From assembly GCA_037783415.1 (NCBI GenBank), contig JAZGTN010000008.1, positions 1,178,001 to 1,242,000 of the forward strand: 64,000 nt of DNA, given 5' to 3'. How positions within the stretch are numbered: position 1 is the stretch's first letter; each line of letters starts with the position of its first letter. The notes under the pieces were generated by a model, which was not told the DNA's origin, ran no database searches, and saw only the letters and a program-made list of their open reading frames with translations. The translations under genes and the position numbers were made by a program. Of the stretch, positions 44,201 to 55,219 are shown in pieces. Source of the stretch: Leptasterias polaris (taxonomy: Eukaryota > Echinodermata > Asteroidea > Forcipulatida > Asteriidae).

Positions 44201-47200
44201 AAAGGCTAATCGGTCTCCAGTTCTTGAGATCAAATTTACCTAATTATTATCCACATGGTTGGTGGGCTTGCACAAAATTACTTTATTGATTATAAAGCGA
44301 TGAAAAATTACTTTATTGATTATGAAGCTCGATGACAAAAAGCAAAACTATAAAGCAATAAATCAAGTGAATTCTAAACCAAGACCAACAGTAACACTAC
44401 TGAACTAACAGGATTTATAAAAACTACTAAAAACAACAAAACACATGTGCCAAGGAAGGTTACAAATTAAAATCAAAATGGCTCTAAAATCGAGTCCATA
44501 GCAGTAATGACTTGAAACAGGCAAAACTTAAAAACATGAAGAACCACCAGTACATAAAATCAAAGAAGTGATGGTGGGAGAACACACAGGCTGCTATCTG
44601 TAAACTATAATACATTTAATGGGTGACTTAATTACCACTACTTGAGGATTAAGGATTAAACAAGAGGGTTGTTTATTACAGACGATTCCTTGAAATGAAC
44701 TTGGGTGCTACAAGAGATTAAGTTGGAATAAACAGTGGAAGGGAACATACTTGTCTCTCCGTGGTCCTTTCTCTATGAACACGGTTTTTCTGGACCTGTT
44801 ACATAATAAGCCATCAAAAGGGAGAAACTTCCTCTAGCAGTAAACACAAGAAGTAAAATTACATCAACAAACTCTCACACCAAATTTAAACCAAACAGAT
44901 AATTATTGTTACATCCTTCCCTTTTTAAACTTTGAGTGGGAAGGGGGTAAACTTCTCTAACGATGAGAAATGTTTCGGAAGAAAAAGGTGATAAAATTAA
45001 CTAGTGTTCATTAATAAAGTAAATTTTCATGGCGAATATTCAAATAGAATTACTGGCTGGAAATAGTAAGTTTGTTACTTTCGGTCATTTCCCATTGTTT
45101 TGTTTTTTTGTTTTTTTAAACAGAAGTTATGTGTGCATGCCTTTTTCACAGTAAATAATAATATATGCCATAATATGACAGAAGAGTTAATTTACCAGAG
45201 TACATGTAGTAGTGATTAAAGTGGTAATTGGCCCGTTTATCTTAAAATATGTAATATCAATAATATTTGTAATGACAACGGATTAATATATCGCCTTTCG
45301 CAAGCCTGAAAGTTCATAAGTAGCAACAATTATGCAAAAAGGAGGCAAAGAAAAAAATTCTTTGTTTAACACCAAATCATTAAAAAAAATACATGGTCAT
45401 GAGTCCTTGGTGTTTCTAACATTAAAACAAAATACATGGTCATGAGTCCTTGGGTGTTTCTAACTTGATGATAAATTTGTAAATGTTCATTTCAATACTG
45501 ATTGGGCAATAAATTACGGAGTGACACAATGGTCGAGTATGATTTATCTGTCACTAGTCATGTCAATATTTAGCAGGTTTATTAACTGATACCTTTCATT
45601 TGGCCTGAACGGCTTTTCCAAATTGACAGTTTCATCTTTGAATTGTTAACATGTGTGAGATTTTTAGAAGTGACAGAGTTATGGATCACACAATAGAGAG
45701 TAACGTTACACGAAGTGACACATTACAAGAAACAAATCACTTTGAGAAAACTTGAAAACGGTGTATAACATTAATAATGTGCCATACATTTCCATCGGTA
45801 ACTTGCTCTGATAGCTCCCTCGGAAGCTCGGAACATGGGGGTTATTTTCGATTCATCAATGACACTTCAACCACACAACAACAACATCATACGTCTGTCA
45901 TCATTTCACAAGTACATGGACAAGAGTGCCACTGAAAAAGTCATTAGTTTTTTAACTGTACCATGATGCACAGTCTCTTGCAGCGCCACCAGGAGGCACA
46001 AAAGGACGAGCTACGCGACGGACGACGCGACGGGCGACGCGACGGACGACGCGACGCGACGACGCGACGGGCGACGCGACGACGCGACGGACGACGGGGC
46101 GACGCGACGGACGACGCGACGGGCGACGCGACGGACGGCGCGACGGACGACGGGGCGACGCGACGGACGACGCGACGGGCGACGCGACGGACGGCGCGAC
46201 GGACGGCGGCACGACGCGACGGACGACGGATGTCCAAGTCACCATGGAAATCAATTGAAAAACAGGCGACGCGACGGGCGACGGCACGACGCGACGGGCG
46301 ACGGCACGACGCGACGGGCGACGCGACGGACGACGGAACAGGCGACGCGACGGCACGACGCGACGCACATCTGTCGCCTTTAGAACACCATAACTAACTG
46401 TGTACTGTGTACTGTGTACATGCATTCCCTCATGGTATCATATTGCAAGGCTGGCATAGCTTATCTATCATTCAAAACCACAGTGAATGGTAATTGAATG
46501 GTCAGACAGCAAGAGGGTTAATGCATGGAGGTAGGTTAATGGGACTGTCGTGTCTGATAGGCAATACCCTCTTGTTTTGTAGTAGCCCTGTGATTGAAGG
46601 ACTGTTTGTATTTATTATGATATTAATTTGATTCTTGAAAACCCCGTCTTGTGATCATCAGGGGAAAAAAACAAAGAATTATTATAAACAAAACCTAGGT
46701 TTTTGTTTCAACAAAAATCAACGTATGTGATTGATCAATTGTTTGCTTGATTATAATTTTGAAGACTCTATCCATTTTCCTCACTCCACAGGACTATGCA
46801 GAAGACACAATGAATGAGTTGCTTGCTATCTACGGATATGAGAAAGTTGATGAAGGGGTGACAAGAGAGCTGCACTTGCATCATTTCTCTGACAAGGAAG
46901 ACGAAGCTCAGGAGAAAGAAACAAAACGTAATCCAATTTATAATTGAAGTGTACAATGTCACATCCAACATCCTAACCACATGTGTAACAGAATCCACAC
47001 TGTTGATGTGACCCATCACATATACATGAAATAACAAACCTGTGAAAGTTTCAAGGGACACGTTGCCTCGAATTGGGCGATTTGGGCTATGAAAAGCGTT
47101 TGAAACCGTTTGTTATGAAAGGTTAGAAAGATGTTTTAAAAGTAGAATATAATGGTCCACACAAATATGCCTCAAAATTGTGTGGTTTTTCTTTTACTTT

Positions 47201-50200
47201 GTGAACTAACACGGTCCGCCATTTTGTGGATTCAAAAATTGGGCTCTTTAAAATGGCGTGCCGTGTTAGTTCACGAAGTCAACGGGAAACCACACAATTT
47301 TGAGGCATATTTTTGTGGATCGTTCTACTTTTAAAACATCTTGCAAACCATGCATTTTATTAAAAAAACATTCAAATGCTTTTTATAGTCCAAATCGCCA
47401 AATCCGAGGCAACGTGTCCCTTTAAGCTCAATCAGTCATTGGAATCAAGAGAAAAAAGTGGGGAAAAATCTTAAATTTGTTCACTGTTTTTGACTCGCAA
47501 GATCAAAACTAATTGTTTGACTCATTTCTCAAAAACGATAGCAATTTCAGCAAAAATATTTGAAAGGGAGTTTCCTACCATGACTATCTATATACCATTT
47601 TAGTTATGCGTGAATCTGTGAACATTTATATTTTTACTCTTACCAATGTTACAAACACCCTTTAACCCTAACAATCCCTAACCCTACAAATTCAAACAGG
47701 GCAAAGTGTTTAATTTTGTTAGGTTAAGTACAGTGAAGTTAGGATTGGGTGTTTGATTCTGTGGGATTGTGTATCCTTGCTGACAAGTAATGGTGTTTGA
47801 ATTTGATTGAGTGGGTATGGTGGATGTGTGAAATTATGTCTGGCATTGCTCTTTCCTCCATGGTCTAATGAGATAGTTGTTGGATTATGTTATGTTGGGT
47901 ACTGTGTGATTTCACTGATCAAATTTTGCACATGCCAAGTGTACACACTCCAACAAAATCAAACAAAAAAGGCCTGTTGGAGTTTGTTAGGTTGTGTATC
48001 GTCCCCCTAAGATTGGGTACAGTTCCCATCTCATGGTAGTATAAGCTGTTGGAATGTGTTGGGTTAGGGATGGATTCTAGTAAAAACGCTTTGGGAGTTA
48101 GGGTTAAAGGGAAGGTATATGTTTAATCACTCTGCAAATTAATGGCAATGAAAACTTACTTGGTTAGAAGTACAGCAGCTGTCGATAGTACATATAAAGC
48201 ATTTTGAGAATCAATCCACTTCGAAGTAATGTGGTTATCAGTCTTTATCCCCCCAAAAATTTTAATCTGAGAAACGTTACTGTCAGATACGTTTTTGAGA
48301 TTGTGTATTCCAATTACGGATTATTCTTCCTGCGTGGACAAAACCGCTCCGGATTTTTTGGTAATATCTCAAAAATGCTACCACCTTTTTAAATTAAATT
48401 TCTACAGCTAGTTTTGTTGTGTATACATTTATATACATAGGATAAAAACACTTGAACGCTTTCAAAAATCAAAGGTACAGTATACATGTACGTTCCCTAT
48501 AACAATAGTTGGTCTGTAGTGACCTACAAATCATCAACAGATCCTGTCTCTAGTTTCCCAAATCTCTCTCTCTCACTAATTCAAACATTGTTTGACTCTA
48601 GTGATGACATTTATGACAAGAGCCCAATTTTATAAAGCGGTTACAAAGCTGATACCGTTTAGCAAATGTCCTTGCTGAGCAAGAAATGAGTTGTAAACCA
48701 GTGGCCACAATGTAAACTTTATGACATTTTAACTGGTAACCTGTTTCAGCTAAGCAATGTTTTTCTGTGCTTAGACATTTGTTATGCTCACAGGCTTTAT
48801 AAAATTGGTCCCAGATTGCAATTAAGCAGCATTTTTAGTTAGTATGTACAAATGTATGCATCGGGGTTAAAGAATACCATTTGGTTTTACCATACACCGT
48901 TATGTCTAAAGCACTGTAAACTCAGTATTCTTCTGCGGAAAAATCATCAGTTCGCTAGGGATTTGAACCCTGAACCCATGATAATGCTACAAAGTTATGT
49001 TTCTTAAAGGCACTGTACAAGTTTGGTAATTACTCAAAATATATATTAGCATAAAAACTTACTTGGTAACGAGCAACGGAGAGCTGTTGATAGTATAAAA
49101 CATTGTGAGAAACGACTCCCTCTGAAGTAACGTAGTTTTTGAGAAAGAGGTAATTTCTCACTCAAATAATAAAAGACTTCTGGCCAGAAGCCTTTTATTC
49201 CTATTTGAAAGCACACTAATTTGTACAACAAGGGTGTTTTTTCTTTCATCATTTTCTTGCAACTTCAATAACCAATTGAGCCCAAATTTTCACAGGCTTG
49301 TTATTTTATGCATATGTTGGGATACACCAAGTGAGAATACTGGTCTTTGACAATTACAAAACGTGTTCAGTGCCTTTAAAGTTAGGGTCATAAATGGGTA
49401 ATTACTCCAAATATTAATGTCCATAAAAACATACTTGGTGAGAAACACACTGCAGCTGTTGACAGTATAAACTATTTTGAAAAAGTATTCCTGTTGAAGT
49501 ACATGTAATATGGTTTGGACATTTTTTCAACCTTAAAACATTTAAATCTGATAAACTATTCATGCATGAAACATTTCTCAGATATATGAGGGTTGGTGTC
49601 CATTTGTGAATGATTGGCCAGAGATGCGGTTGGTACCCCGCTGTCACCTCGCTAAAAATTGATGGATTTGACGTACATGTACGTGTGAAGAGAATACAAA
49701 AATACTGTGACAGTTTTTTGCTGTTTTCTTAGCAAGTAGACACTGTATTCAGCGGAAACTTGCACATGTGACTTTTGTTGAATCTTTTTTTATAATTTTG
49801 CCTATAAATCAGCATTACATTGAAAAAAAACACAATCTAGAATCTTCCTTTAAATGATTTTGTCATAATAAAATAATATTATGATTCTGTCATAATAAAA
49901 GAACCTCTCATCTTGTACCATAGTGTCAAAATACTGATTCAGTTTCAGAGCAAATGAAATAAATGGTGTCGACATATTCCCTACTTTACAGAAAATTCAT
50001 CATGTTTTCAGTTTGAAAATTTCCATTGCATAAGTTGTTTGCCAGGTTGAAAAAAACCCCTAATATGATCATTCACTTCTGCTTTTTGTAGCGGGATCCA
50101 ATGATGACGTCGTCAGCATCAAGCAAGAGGTGGACGACAGCTTGACTGACACGAAACCTCCCTCTGGGTGTGGAAACAACCAGTACAGTGGGCCCAATTC

Positions 50201-53200
50201 ACCCACTGTGGACGACCAGAGTAACAACTCGGGTACTGCTGTTAGCACATCCTGGGAATGCAGTGACGGAGGTAAATAATAATACTGAAAATAATAACGG
50301 AGACTTATAATGCGCCATGACTGTCACATAGTTTGTTTGTTTGTTTGTTGGGTTGTTGGGTTGTTTGTTTGTTTGTTTGTTTGTTTGTTTATTTCCATAT
50401 ATTACAACTAGACAATCTGTCAATACAAGAATTTGATACAAGTGGTGACAATGGAGGGCACCAGGAAAAAGCCAAGGCTTATACAGGCCCTGGTCCCTTT
50501 AGTTAATAAATGAATCAATATCAATTTAAGAATAACGATGATAATTATTGAAACAGAATAAGGAGAAGTTGTATATCGCAACCAATAGTTCGTTTAGAAA
50601 GAAAACAATTAGTTATTGCATACAGTTTTAAAATTTATAGAACTATTTAAACAGAATTGATTTATACAAAAAACGCATAAAGCGAGGGAAAAAGAGAAAT
50701 AAACATTTATGTAATTGAATACAAGACTTGATAATTGGAATGTAATCATAATATGTACATATGCCATTTCAGGAGTTTACATCATAGATAAAATAAGTAG
50801 GTTTTTCAGGTATTTTTTTAAGCTGTGCACAGTTCTAAAGAAAGGTAAAGGGGTGAGCTGATTCCAAAGTAGGGGGCCTTGATGTCTAACTGTATTCTTA
50901 AACAATGTGGTCCTAGCTTTTCCAATATGAATTTTATGTGCTGATCTAGTATTAAGTAGATGGACGTCCAGATTCCTCCTAAAAAGAGATCTTATGTTTC
51001 TCGGTAACAGGTTACTTTCAAATTTATACATAAGGATTCCTACATGTAGGTGATATTTGTACAGTTCAAAAACATTGAGTGTATTAAAATGTCTAAAAAG
51101 GGGTGAAGTGTGCTCTCTAAAGCCAGAATTTGTGATAACTCTCAACGATTTCTTTTGTACTACTAATAGTTTTTTCAAGTAAGTATTATGAGTATTTCCC
51201 CATGCTAGAATTCCATACTGAAGATGGGGCAATGCCAGCGTATTATAAATAGAAAATAGTACATTTCTAGGCAAAACAAGTTTAAGTTTACGCAGAACAC
51301 CCAGAATTTGGGAAACTGTGGTATGAACCTTTTGACAGTGTGACTTCCACGTAAGTTTGCTGTCAATTATAACACCTAAAAATCTGAACGAATTAACTTG
51401 ACTTATTTTAGAATTATTAATATAAATATCTATATTTACATCTTTGTACTTATTTGAGAATAACATTAAGCATGTTTTCTGTTCATTAATCAATAGTTTG
51501 TTACATTTAAACCACAAGGAAACATTTTGAAGTTCTCTATTTATAATTGAAACTGCCTCCTTTAAATTACTATGACTAAAGAAAACATTGGTGTCATCTG
51601 CAAATAGAATAAAGGATAACAATTTTGAAGAATAACATAAAAATATCGTTTATGTACAAAAGAAAGAGTATTGGACCTAAAATAGAGCCTTGTGGTATGC
51701 CACATTTGATTGATGTAAGTGTAGACTTATTATTTTTTCATTCAACAAACAGTTTCCTGTCACAAAGATAGTTCCTGAACCAATCCAGGGCCTTTCCCCT
51801 AACACCATACATATCAAGTTTTGAGAGTAATATCGTGGTCAATGGTATCAAATGCCTTGGAAAGGTCCAGGAACAAGCCAATAGTGTGGTTTGATTTGTC
51901 TATAGACAAGCTGATTTTATCAACAAGTGCCATTTGAGCACTCCTGTGACACTCCTGGTGCAGAAACCCTAACTAAGCTCACATCTGGGAACCACAAACA
52001 AATAAACAGAAGGTGAAACAACTTATTAAAAGAGATGGGTTTTGAGTTCGTTCTTGAATGTGAAGTAGAAAGTCTCCTTTCTCAGTTTGATGGGTAGTGA
52101 GTTCCATAGGGAAGGACCGGACCGAGAGAAAGATCGGCTTCCCCAGGAGTGATTTGAGAGAGGCACTCGAAGAAGATTTGTGTCGGAGGAACGAATACGT
52201 AATACAAACAAACATCTGTGTTGTCATGAAACGGAGGGAGGGGATGAGGTGGCAGCCTCACTACCATGGGCAGCGCACCGCATCGATACTTTTCATCACT
52301 GACCCCTGAAGGGAAGTGCTGAAAAACAAGGCTAATTGGCTAACCAAAAATGACTGCTCTGCGCGCTTTGCTGGTTAAAAAGTTTTGGGCACTTTTATGG
52401 TGCTAAGCACGCGTGTTTCAAAATGCAAGTATTTTGACGCAATCTACTTCAAATGAATCATTTGTAAGCATGGTCACCTGAAACCATGTAAGACGTATCA
52501 CAAGATCAAAGAAGAATGAGACAGGACCAGTTGCTCTATGACTTGATGCCTCATTTTGCGTATGTCTCAGAACCCAGAACACTTATCGTGGAAGATTAGG
52601 GGTTAACCCCGGTGTTTCTGGTTCACATAACAAGCACCCTTGTCTACAGGTTTCCTCAGGCTTGCAAGCTACAGTGATTAAAATCACTTGTGAAGCATCT
52701 TTGGTTTTATTACCAGAAATATGTAATAATAAAAAATAATAATTCATTTGTGTTTTCTTTACATTTTGATGCCTGAGTTTGTTACATATCTAAATATGTT
52801 CACAACTTGTTTTGATATTGTATTTTATTTCTTCCCTGCTTTGCAGAAACTCCAGCCTCTGAGTATGAAATTGTTTGTGCGTGGTGTCAGCATTTTGGCT
52901 TCAAACGTTACACGCTCAACACTGCCACCGAATCCAAAGCCTTCTGTAGTGAGAAATGCTTTGCTGCCTGTCGCAGGGCATACTTCAAACGGAGTAAAAT
53001 GTGCTACTGGTGTCGCCACATCCGCCACACGAAGGAGTACATCGATTTTCAAGACGGGGAGCGAAAGCTCCAGTTCTGCAGTGAGAAGTGTCTGAACCAG
53101 TACAAGATGGACGTCTTCTGTCACGAGACTCATGTTATGGGGTCTTCTCCTGGCCTCTCCTCGATGGAGTCAAGCTCAATGGCTGACCCAGGTGGTAGTG

Positions 53201-54888
53201 AGCAGGGTGGTGCGGGGGCAGGGAACAGCTCAGACGAGACTGAGCGAGGATCTGAACGAAGTGAGGGGAGTATGATGTTGAGTGTGGCAGTGGATGGCAG
53301 TCCACAATCGCATGTTCTCGGAAACGGAGTTCAACCTGCTGCTACTGCACGACAGGATAAGCAGTTGCCGATGACTCTGATCCAAAGTACAAAATCGAAG
53401 CATCATTCTAACCGAACTATAGTCGGGGTGCAGCATGTCGCTATAGCTCCAAAAGTTACGTCAGCCAGTCAGCGCCAGAAAGGTGGCACTCTGACACCAA
53501 GCGTAACTTTACCAAATACTTTTTCTAGCAGAGTGTCCCCGTCCAACCCCCCAGCAGGACAGGTGTATGGATTGCAAACTATAATTCAACCAGGGGTTGG
53601 AAATTCACAATTTGTTGCCCGAGCACCGGTAGTGGTCAGGGGCACTCACTGGCCTCCGGTAGTAAGACAGGTTTCAGGGTACGCCATTCCGCGACAGCAG
53701 CATCCATTGCCAGTGTCCCAGGCCCCGCACATTGTCCTTCCAGTCGCCTCGCCCTCAAATGCTAAGCCCTCAGCTTCAACAACCTCATCATCTAGTAATT
53801 CAGTATTTCCTCAGAAACTCCCCGAAGCGAACTCACATGAAAGCTTCCAGCCGCCAAGAGCTAGCTCGAGTCACCTTCTGCCCCCCGTAACAGTAATGGT
53901 ACCTCAACCAATTTTTATTCCTGTACCTTTCCCCATACCCATACCGATCCCAGTGCCAGCAGACAAATTTTATGCCATGAGAGCTGCCATGGCTGCCGGT
54001 AGCCGTAGCCCAACTAAGGCAGACTCAAGCACATGCACCTCAGGCTCTGAAGAAAATGTGGCAAGCAGTTCATCAACTCAAACCCCAGGGGTCACATCCA
54101 GCAGCCTAGATTTTAGTAGATATCCTCATACACTATTCCATGAATCGTTACTGCATAAACAAGCCGAGCCCAATCTGATGAGCGCAAACACTGGTAGTAA
54201 ACATTTCCAAGGATTTTTGCAAGGGGATTCAATAAACTACGCCAGGACAAATGAACCATCCAGCTATACAGACAGAAGACATAAGTCCTGGCAGCCCTTA
54301 TTTAAGTACAAGACGCTGCAGCGTAGTGCCAGCATGGACCTTAGCCTTGCCAGGCCGCCAGAGGAATCCACTTCCAAATCAGTTCACAGAGTATCCAGGA
54401 TGGAGCGAAAGCCGGACTGCATCAGTCAGAGCAGCAACAACATCAGTACCCACCGAGACGGCTGCTTGAGATCCGACGAGCATACACATCTCAGCGGCGA
54501 GTCTTCCGCCAAGGTACGTGAAGCCCTGCGCTGCCACCTAACGAAGCGCCTCTCCCAGTCAGCTCTGAACCTCACTGAAGTCGGTAAAGCTCCAAACCTG
54601 CAAGATGATCTGCGTCGCTGCCAAAGCCTCAGCAGGCTTCGGTATACCGAACCAAATCACATGGATAAGCTTCCAGAGTTGACCGACGGTTACTCCTCGC
54701 CAAGCTACTGTTCCTCTACCTCCTCCAACACTCAGAGAAGCTGTAGGAATCAGGCAGGGAAAGAGGAAGGGTATGAAGATGAGCAGCCTTCACCTCAAAG
54801 AGGGGAGTCTCAGGCTCTGGTCATCGATTCGGAGGAGGAAGACGCCAAGGAACCGGAGAGCAAACGACAGTGTTTAAATCACATCTGA
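35233..54888 (+). CDS. SOBP: Sine oculis-binding protein homologue (4 exons)
   Basis: Exons: 35233-35307, 46792-46927, 50092-50271 and 52847-54888. All are GT-AG, phases close, and the protein is 810 residues. Residues 15-45 match the N-terminal SOBP signature: [10 protein letters not shown] is spliced to [20 protein letters not shown]. Two FCS-type zinc fingers follow: C141/C144 with C164/C168/C172, and C183/C186 with C208/C212 ([31 protein letters not shown]). The long last exon encodes a Ser/Pro-rich tail with a PIPIPIPVP run near 493, as in vertebrate SOBP. Near the end an acidic LVIDSEEED (about 788-796) looks like a SUMO-interacting motif, a feature known from SOBP, followed by a terminal SKRQCLNHI. 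Family role: nuclear cofactor that binds SIX/sine oculis proteins in sensory-organ development. Intron 1 is 11.5 kb and almost all mobile DNA. Confidence 0.96.
35617..36962. mobile_element. Putative foldback element with minisatellite arms (SOBP intron 1)
   Basis: ACAGGTCAACTCGTAC at the left and GTACGAGTTGACCTGT at the right are perfect inverses. Both arms are built of short repeats of the type (T/C)GTACGAGTTTGTGTGCG. The left arm is about 50 bp (35617-35665) and the right about 180 bp (36785-36962). No target duplication was found. A TTAA-flanked MITE lies inside at 35746-36274. Confidence 0.55.
35746..36274. mobile_element. TTAA-flanked piggyBac-type MITE with triple palindrome, 529 bp
   Basis: The ends are CTCTTTCAGTGCC and GGCACTGAAAGAG, flanked by TTAA (35742-35745, 36275-36278). 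The left 120 bp carry three copies of the palindrome CTCGTACATGTACGAG at about 35762, 35807 and 35851. Its ends resemble those of the 22191-22545 element at the CTCTTTC core. Confidence 0.8.
38383..38755. repeat. Left CGTCG minisatellite arm
   Basis: GC-rich tandem units of CCGTCGCGTCGT type, in two blocks split by a spacer with TTTTTCAATTGATTTGC and GGTGACTTGGACATCCG. All three frames stay open and give Arg/Ser/Pro-rich artefacts; it is not coding. Confidence 0.9.
39060..44230 (-). pseudogene. Tx1-like LINE remnant, split by another LINE
   Basis: On the minus strand, 44180-43629 encodes RT palm motifs [16 protein letters not shown] and [19 protein letters not shown]. The catalytic ADD then falls in another frame (HADDATVF). 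43567-43140 encodes the segment after the RT, and 40124-39420 the C-terminal zinc-binding domain ([31 protein letters not shown]) and tail. The middle is displaced by a different LINE at 40125-43139. Frameshifts and stops make it inactive. The RT style resembles the L1/Tx1 group; borders are approximate. Confidence 0.75.
40125..43139 (-). pseudogene. Jockey/CR1-group LINE inserted into the Tx1-like LINE
   Basis: On the minus strand, 43037-42198 gives the end of an APE-type endonuclease ([18 protein letters not shown]) and the linker. 42180-41500 encodes broken RT ([51 protein letters not shown]). 41240-40720 encodes the C-terminal region ([27 protein letters not shown]). The 3' end is GGAAATAAACGAACC plus a (CTTGAAC)n tail at 40125-40160. 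ACACTT occurs on both flanks (40119-40124, 43140-43145), a possible 6-bp target duplication. 5'-truncated and frameshifted. Confidence 0.75.
44231..46007. other. Interior of the TU-like element with no recognisable gene
   Basis: AT-rich. It contains two short direct duplications: AAAATTACTTTATTGATTAT at about 44276 and 44307, and ACATGGTCATGAGTCCTTGG at about 45391 and 45432. No long open frame, transposase motif or RNA gene is seen. Confidence 0.5.
46008..46391. repeat. Right CGTCG minisatellite arm (inverted)
   Basis: Mirror of the left arm: GACGCGACGGGCGACG-type units flanking the inverted spacer CGGATGTCCAAGTCACCATG...CAATTGAAAAACAGG. The arms differ in repeat copy number within the blocks, as expected for unequal slippage since insertion. 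Confidence 0.9.
46948..47661. mobile_element. Kolobok-like MITE interrupted by a second TTAA MITE
   Basis: The family markers ACATGAAATAACAAACCTGTG, AATCTGTGAACATTTATATT and TACCAATGTTACAAACACCCT before TTAA are present. The sequence is interrupted at GTTTCA/GCTCAATC, where intact copies read GTTTAAGCT or GTTTCAGCT. It begins about 20 bp after SOBP exon 2. Confidence 0.65.
47054..47421. mobile_element. Complete AGGGACACG MITE with element-long inverted arms (368 bp)
   Basis: Left AGGGACACGTTGCCTCG; right CGAGGCAACGTGTCCCT followed by TTAA. The left flank is TTCA, a one-base decay of TTAA. The two halves are imperfect inverses over most of their length, including AACTAACACGG(T/C)(C/A)CGCCAT and GTGTGGTTT blocks. 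A transcript through SOBP intron 2 would fold into a long hairpin. Confidence 0.85.
48097..48475. mobile_element. Diverged Kolobok-like MITE
   Basis: TTAAAGGGAAGGTATATGTTT opens it. It shares AAAACTTACTTGGTTAGAAGTACAGCAGCTGT-type and CTGCGTGGACAAAACCGCTCCGG-type blocks with the 13210-13566 copy (there in reverse). The right end is unclear. Confidence 0.55.
48615..48835. mobile_element. Diverged member of the GGGCC(A)AATTTCA MITE family
   Basis: GAGCCCAATTTTATAAAGC at the left and GCTTTATAAAATTGGTCCC at the right are imperfect inverses. The interior repeats the AAGCA/TGCTTAG pattern of the family. Confidence 0.55.
49008..49375. mobile_element. Complete TTAA-flanked Kolobok-like MITE (AGGCACTGTACA), 368 bp
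   Basis: TTAA, then AGGCACTGTACAAGTTTGG; right end GTTCAGTGCCT, then TTAA (49376-49379). Its sequence is the reference that shows where a SINE interrupts the copy at 55220-55941. The reverse-orientation copy is at 58975-59338. Confidence 0.85.
49380..49849. mobile_element. Second TTAA MITE sharing its left TTAA with the previous one
   Basis: It starts AGTTAGGGTCATAAATGGG right after the TTAA that ends the preceding MITE. It ends CTAGAATCTTCCT before TTAA (49850-49853). Related to the copy at 5642. Confidence 0.6.
50331..51975 (-). pseudogene. 5'-truncated Jockey/CR1-group LINE in SOBP intron 3
   Basis: On the minus strand, 51950-51640 holds RT motifs split by stops ([33 protein letters not shown]). 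51622-50777 is one open frame of 281 codons starting just before the catalytic FADD ([13 protein letters not shown]) and continuing through [14 protein letters not shown] and [11 protein letters not shown] to a typical C-terminus. The 3' end carries GGAAATAAACAAACAAAC repeats at 50331-50395. Sequence 5' of the RT fingers is missing, as in ordinary LINE truncation. It differs from the 40-43 kb LINE but shares the GILAWG and GPLLWN signatures. Confidence 0.85.
52020..52275 (-). pseudogene. LINE C-terminal fragment
   Basis: The minus strand encodes [20 protein letters not shown] followed by a [10 protein letters not shown] tail. This is the conserved C-terminal motif of L2/CR1-type reverse transcriptase proteins. 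Upstream parts are missing. It lies about 570 bp before SOBP exon 4. Confidence 0.65.
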
Positions 54889-55215
54889 TTAAAGGCCGCC
54901 TTTTTGGTAAACAACATGTAGGAAGTTTATCGCAGCACAACAGTAATTATTGTACAGGGTTTCTGATCGGGGGATTTTTCAAAAACTCGGTTGGGCTCCA
55001 TCTTCAGCTTGGGGCTTTGTTTGATGTTGTAAACACCGTGCAAAATGTACACTGCTCCAAAATTGATGATGCAGCCCATGCCAGAGCTGGAGCCCAAACT
55101 GGAGTTTAGGAAAAGGCCCAGGTATGCTGGTTATAAATCCCACCTTTTAACCCTGTTCTGCCTATCTTGCCTATTGCCAAGTAAAATCTTGGTTTAAAGT
55201 ATCCCTGTTTGAGCC
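54889..55215 (+). other. Start of the SOBP 3' UTR; no gene
   Basis: Follows the SOBP stop codon. No clear AATAAA occurs before the MITE that begins at 55220, so the transcript may run into repeat sequence or use a variant signal. Confidence 0.4.
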
Positions 55216-55219
55216 TTAA

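Larger units (their letters stand above)
38383..46391. mobile_element. 8.0-kb TU/foldback-like transposon with minisatellite inverted arms
   Basis: The element starts ATGGTGTTCTAAAG and ends CTTTAGAACACCAT, a perfect 14-bp inverse. AACTAACT is duplicated exactly at 38375-38382 and 46392-46399. The uninterrupted MITE at 1159-1371 keeps a single copy of that 8-mer. Arms of about 375 bp (38383-38755 and about 46008-46391) consist of variable CCGTCGCGTCGT repeats, with the same non-repetitive spacer in mirror image (38522-38555 and 46231-46264). The architecture of long arms made of short tandem repeats with an 8-bp duplication resembles sea-urchin TU and fly foldback elements. The interior holds nested LINEs and no frame recognisable as its own transposase. 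Confidence 0.85.
38280..46517. mobile_element. TTAA-flanked MITE split by an 8-kb insertion
   Basis: Left end CCCTCCTACTGTTCGC after TTAA (38276-38279); right end CAGACAGCAAGAGGG before TTAA (46518-46521). These are the two distinct ends of the 213-bp MITE at 1159-1371. The left piece (38280-38382) and right piece (46400-46517) reconstitute one MITE once the insert is removed. Confidence 0.85.

Noticed and set aside
45944..46425. Open frames of Arg-rich and Asp/Gly/Arg-rich repeats on both strands
   Set aside because: Same minisatellite in the inverted right arm.
50341..50390. Independent (TTTG)n microsatellite
   Set aside because: It is the 3' tail of the minus-strand LINE at 50331-51975.
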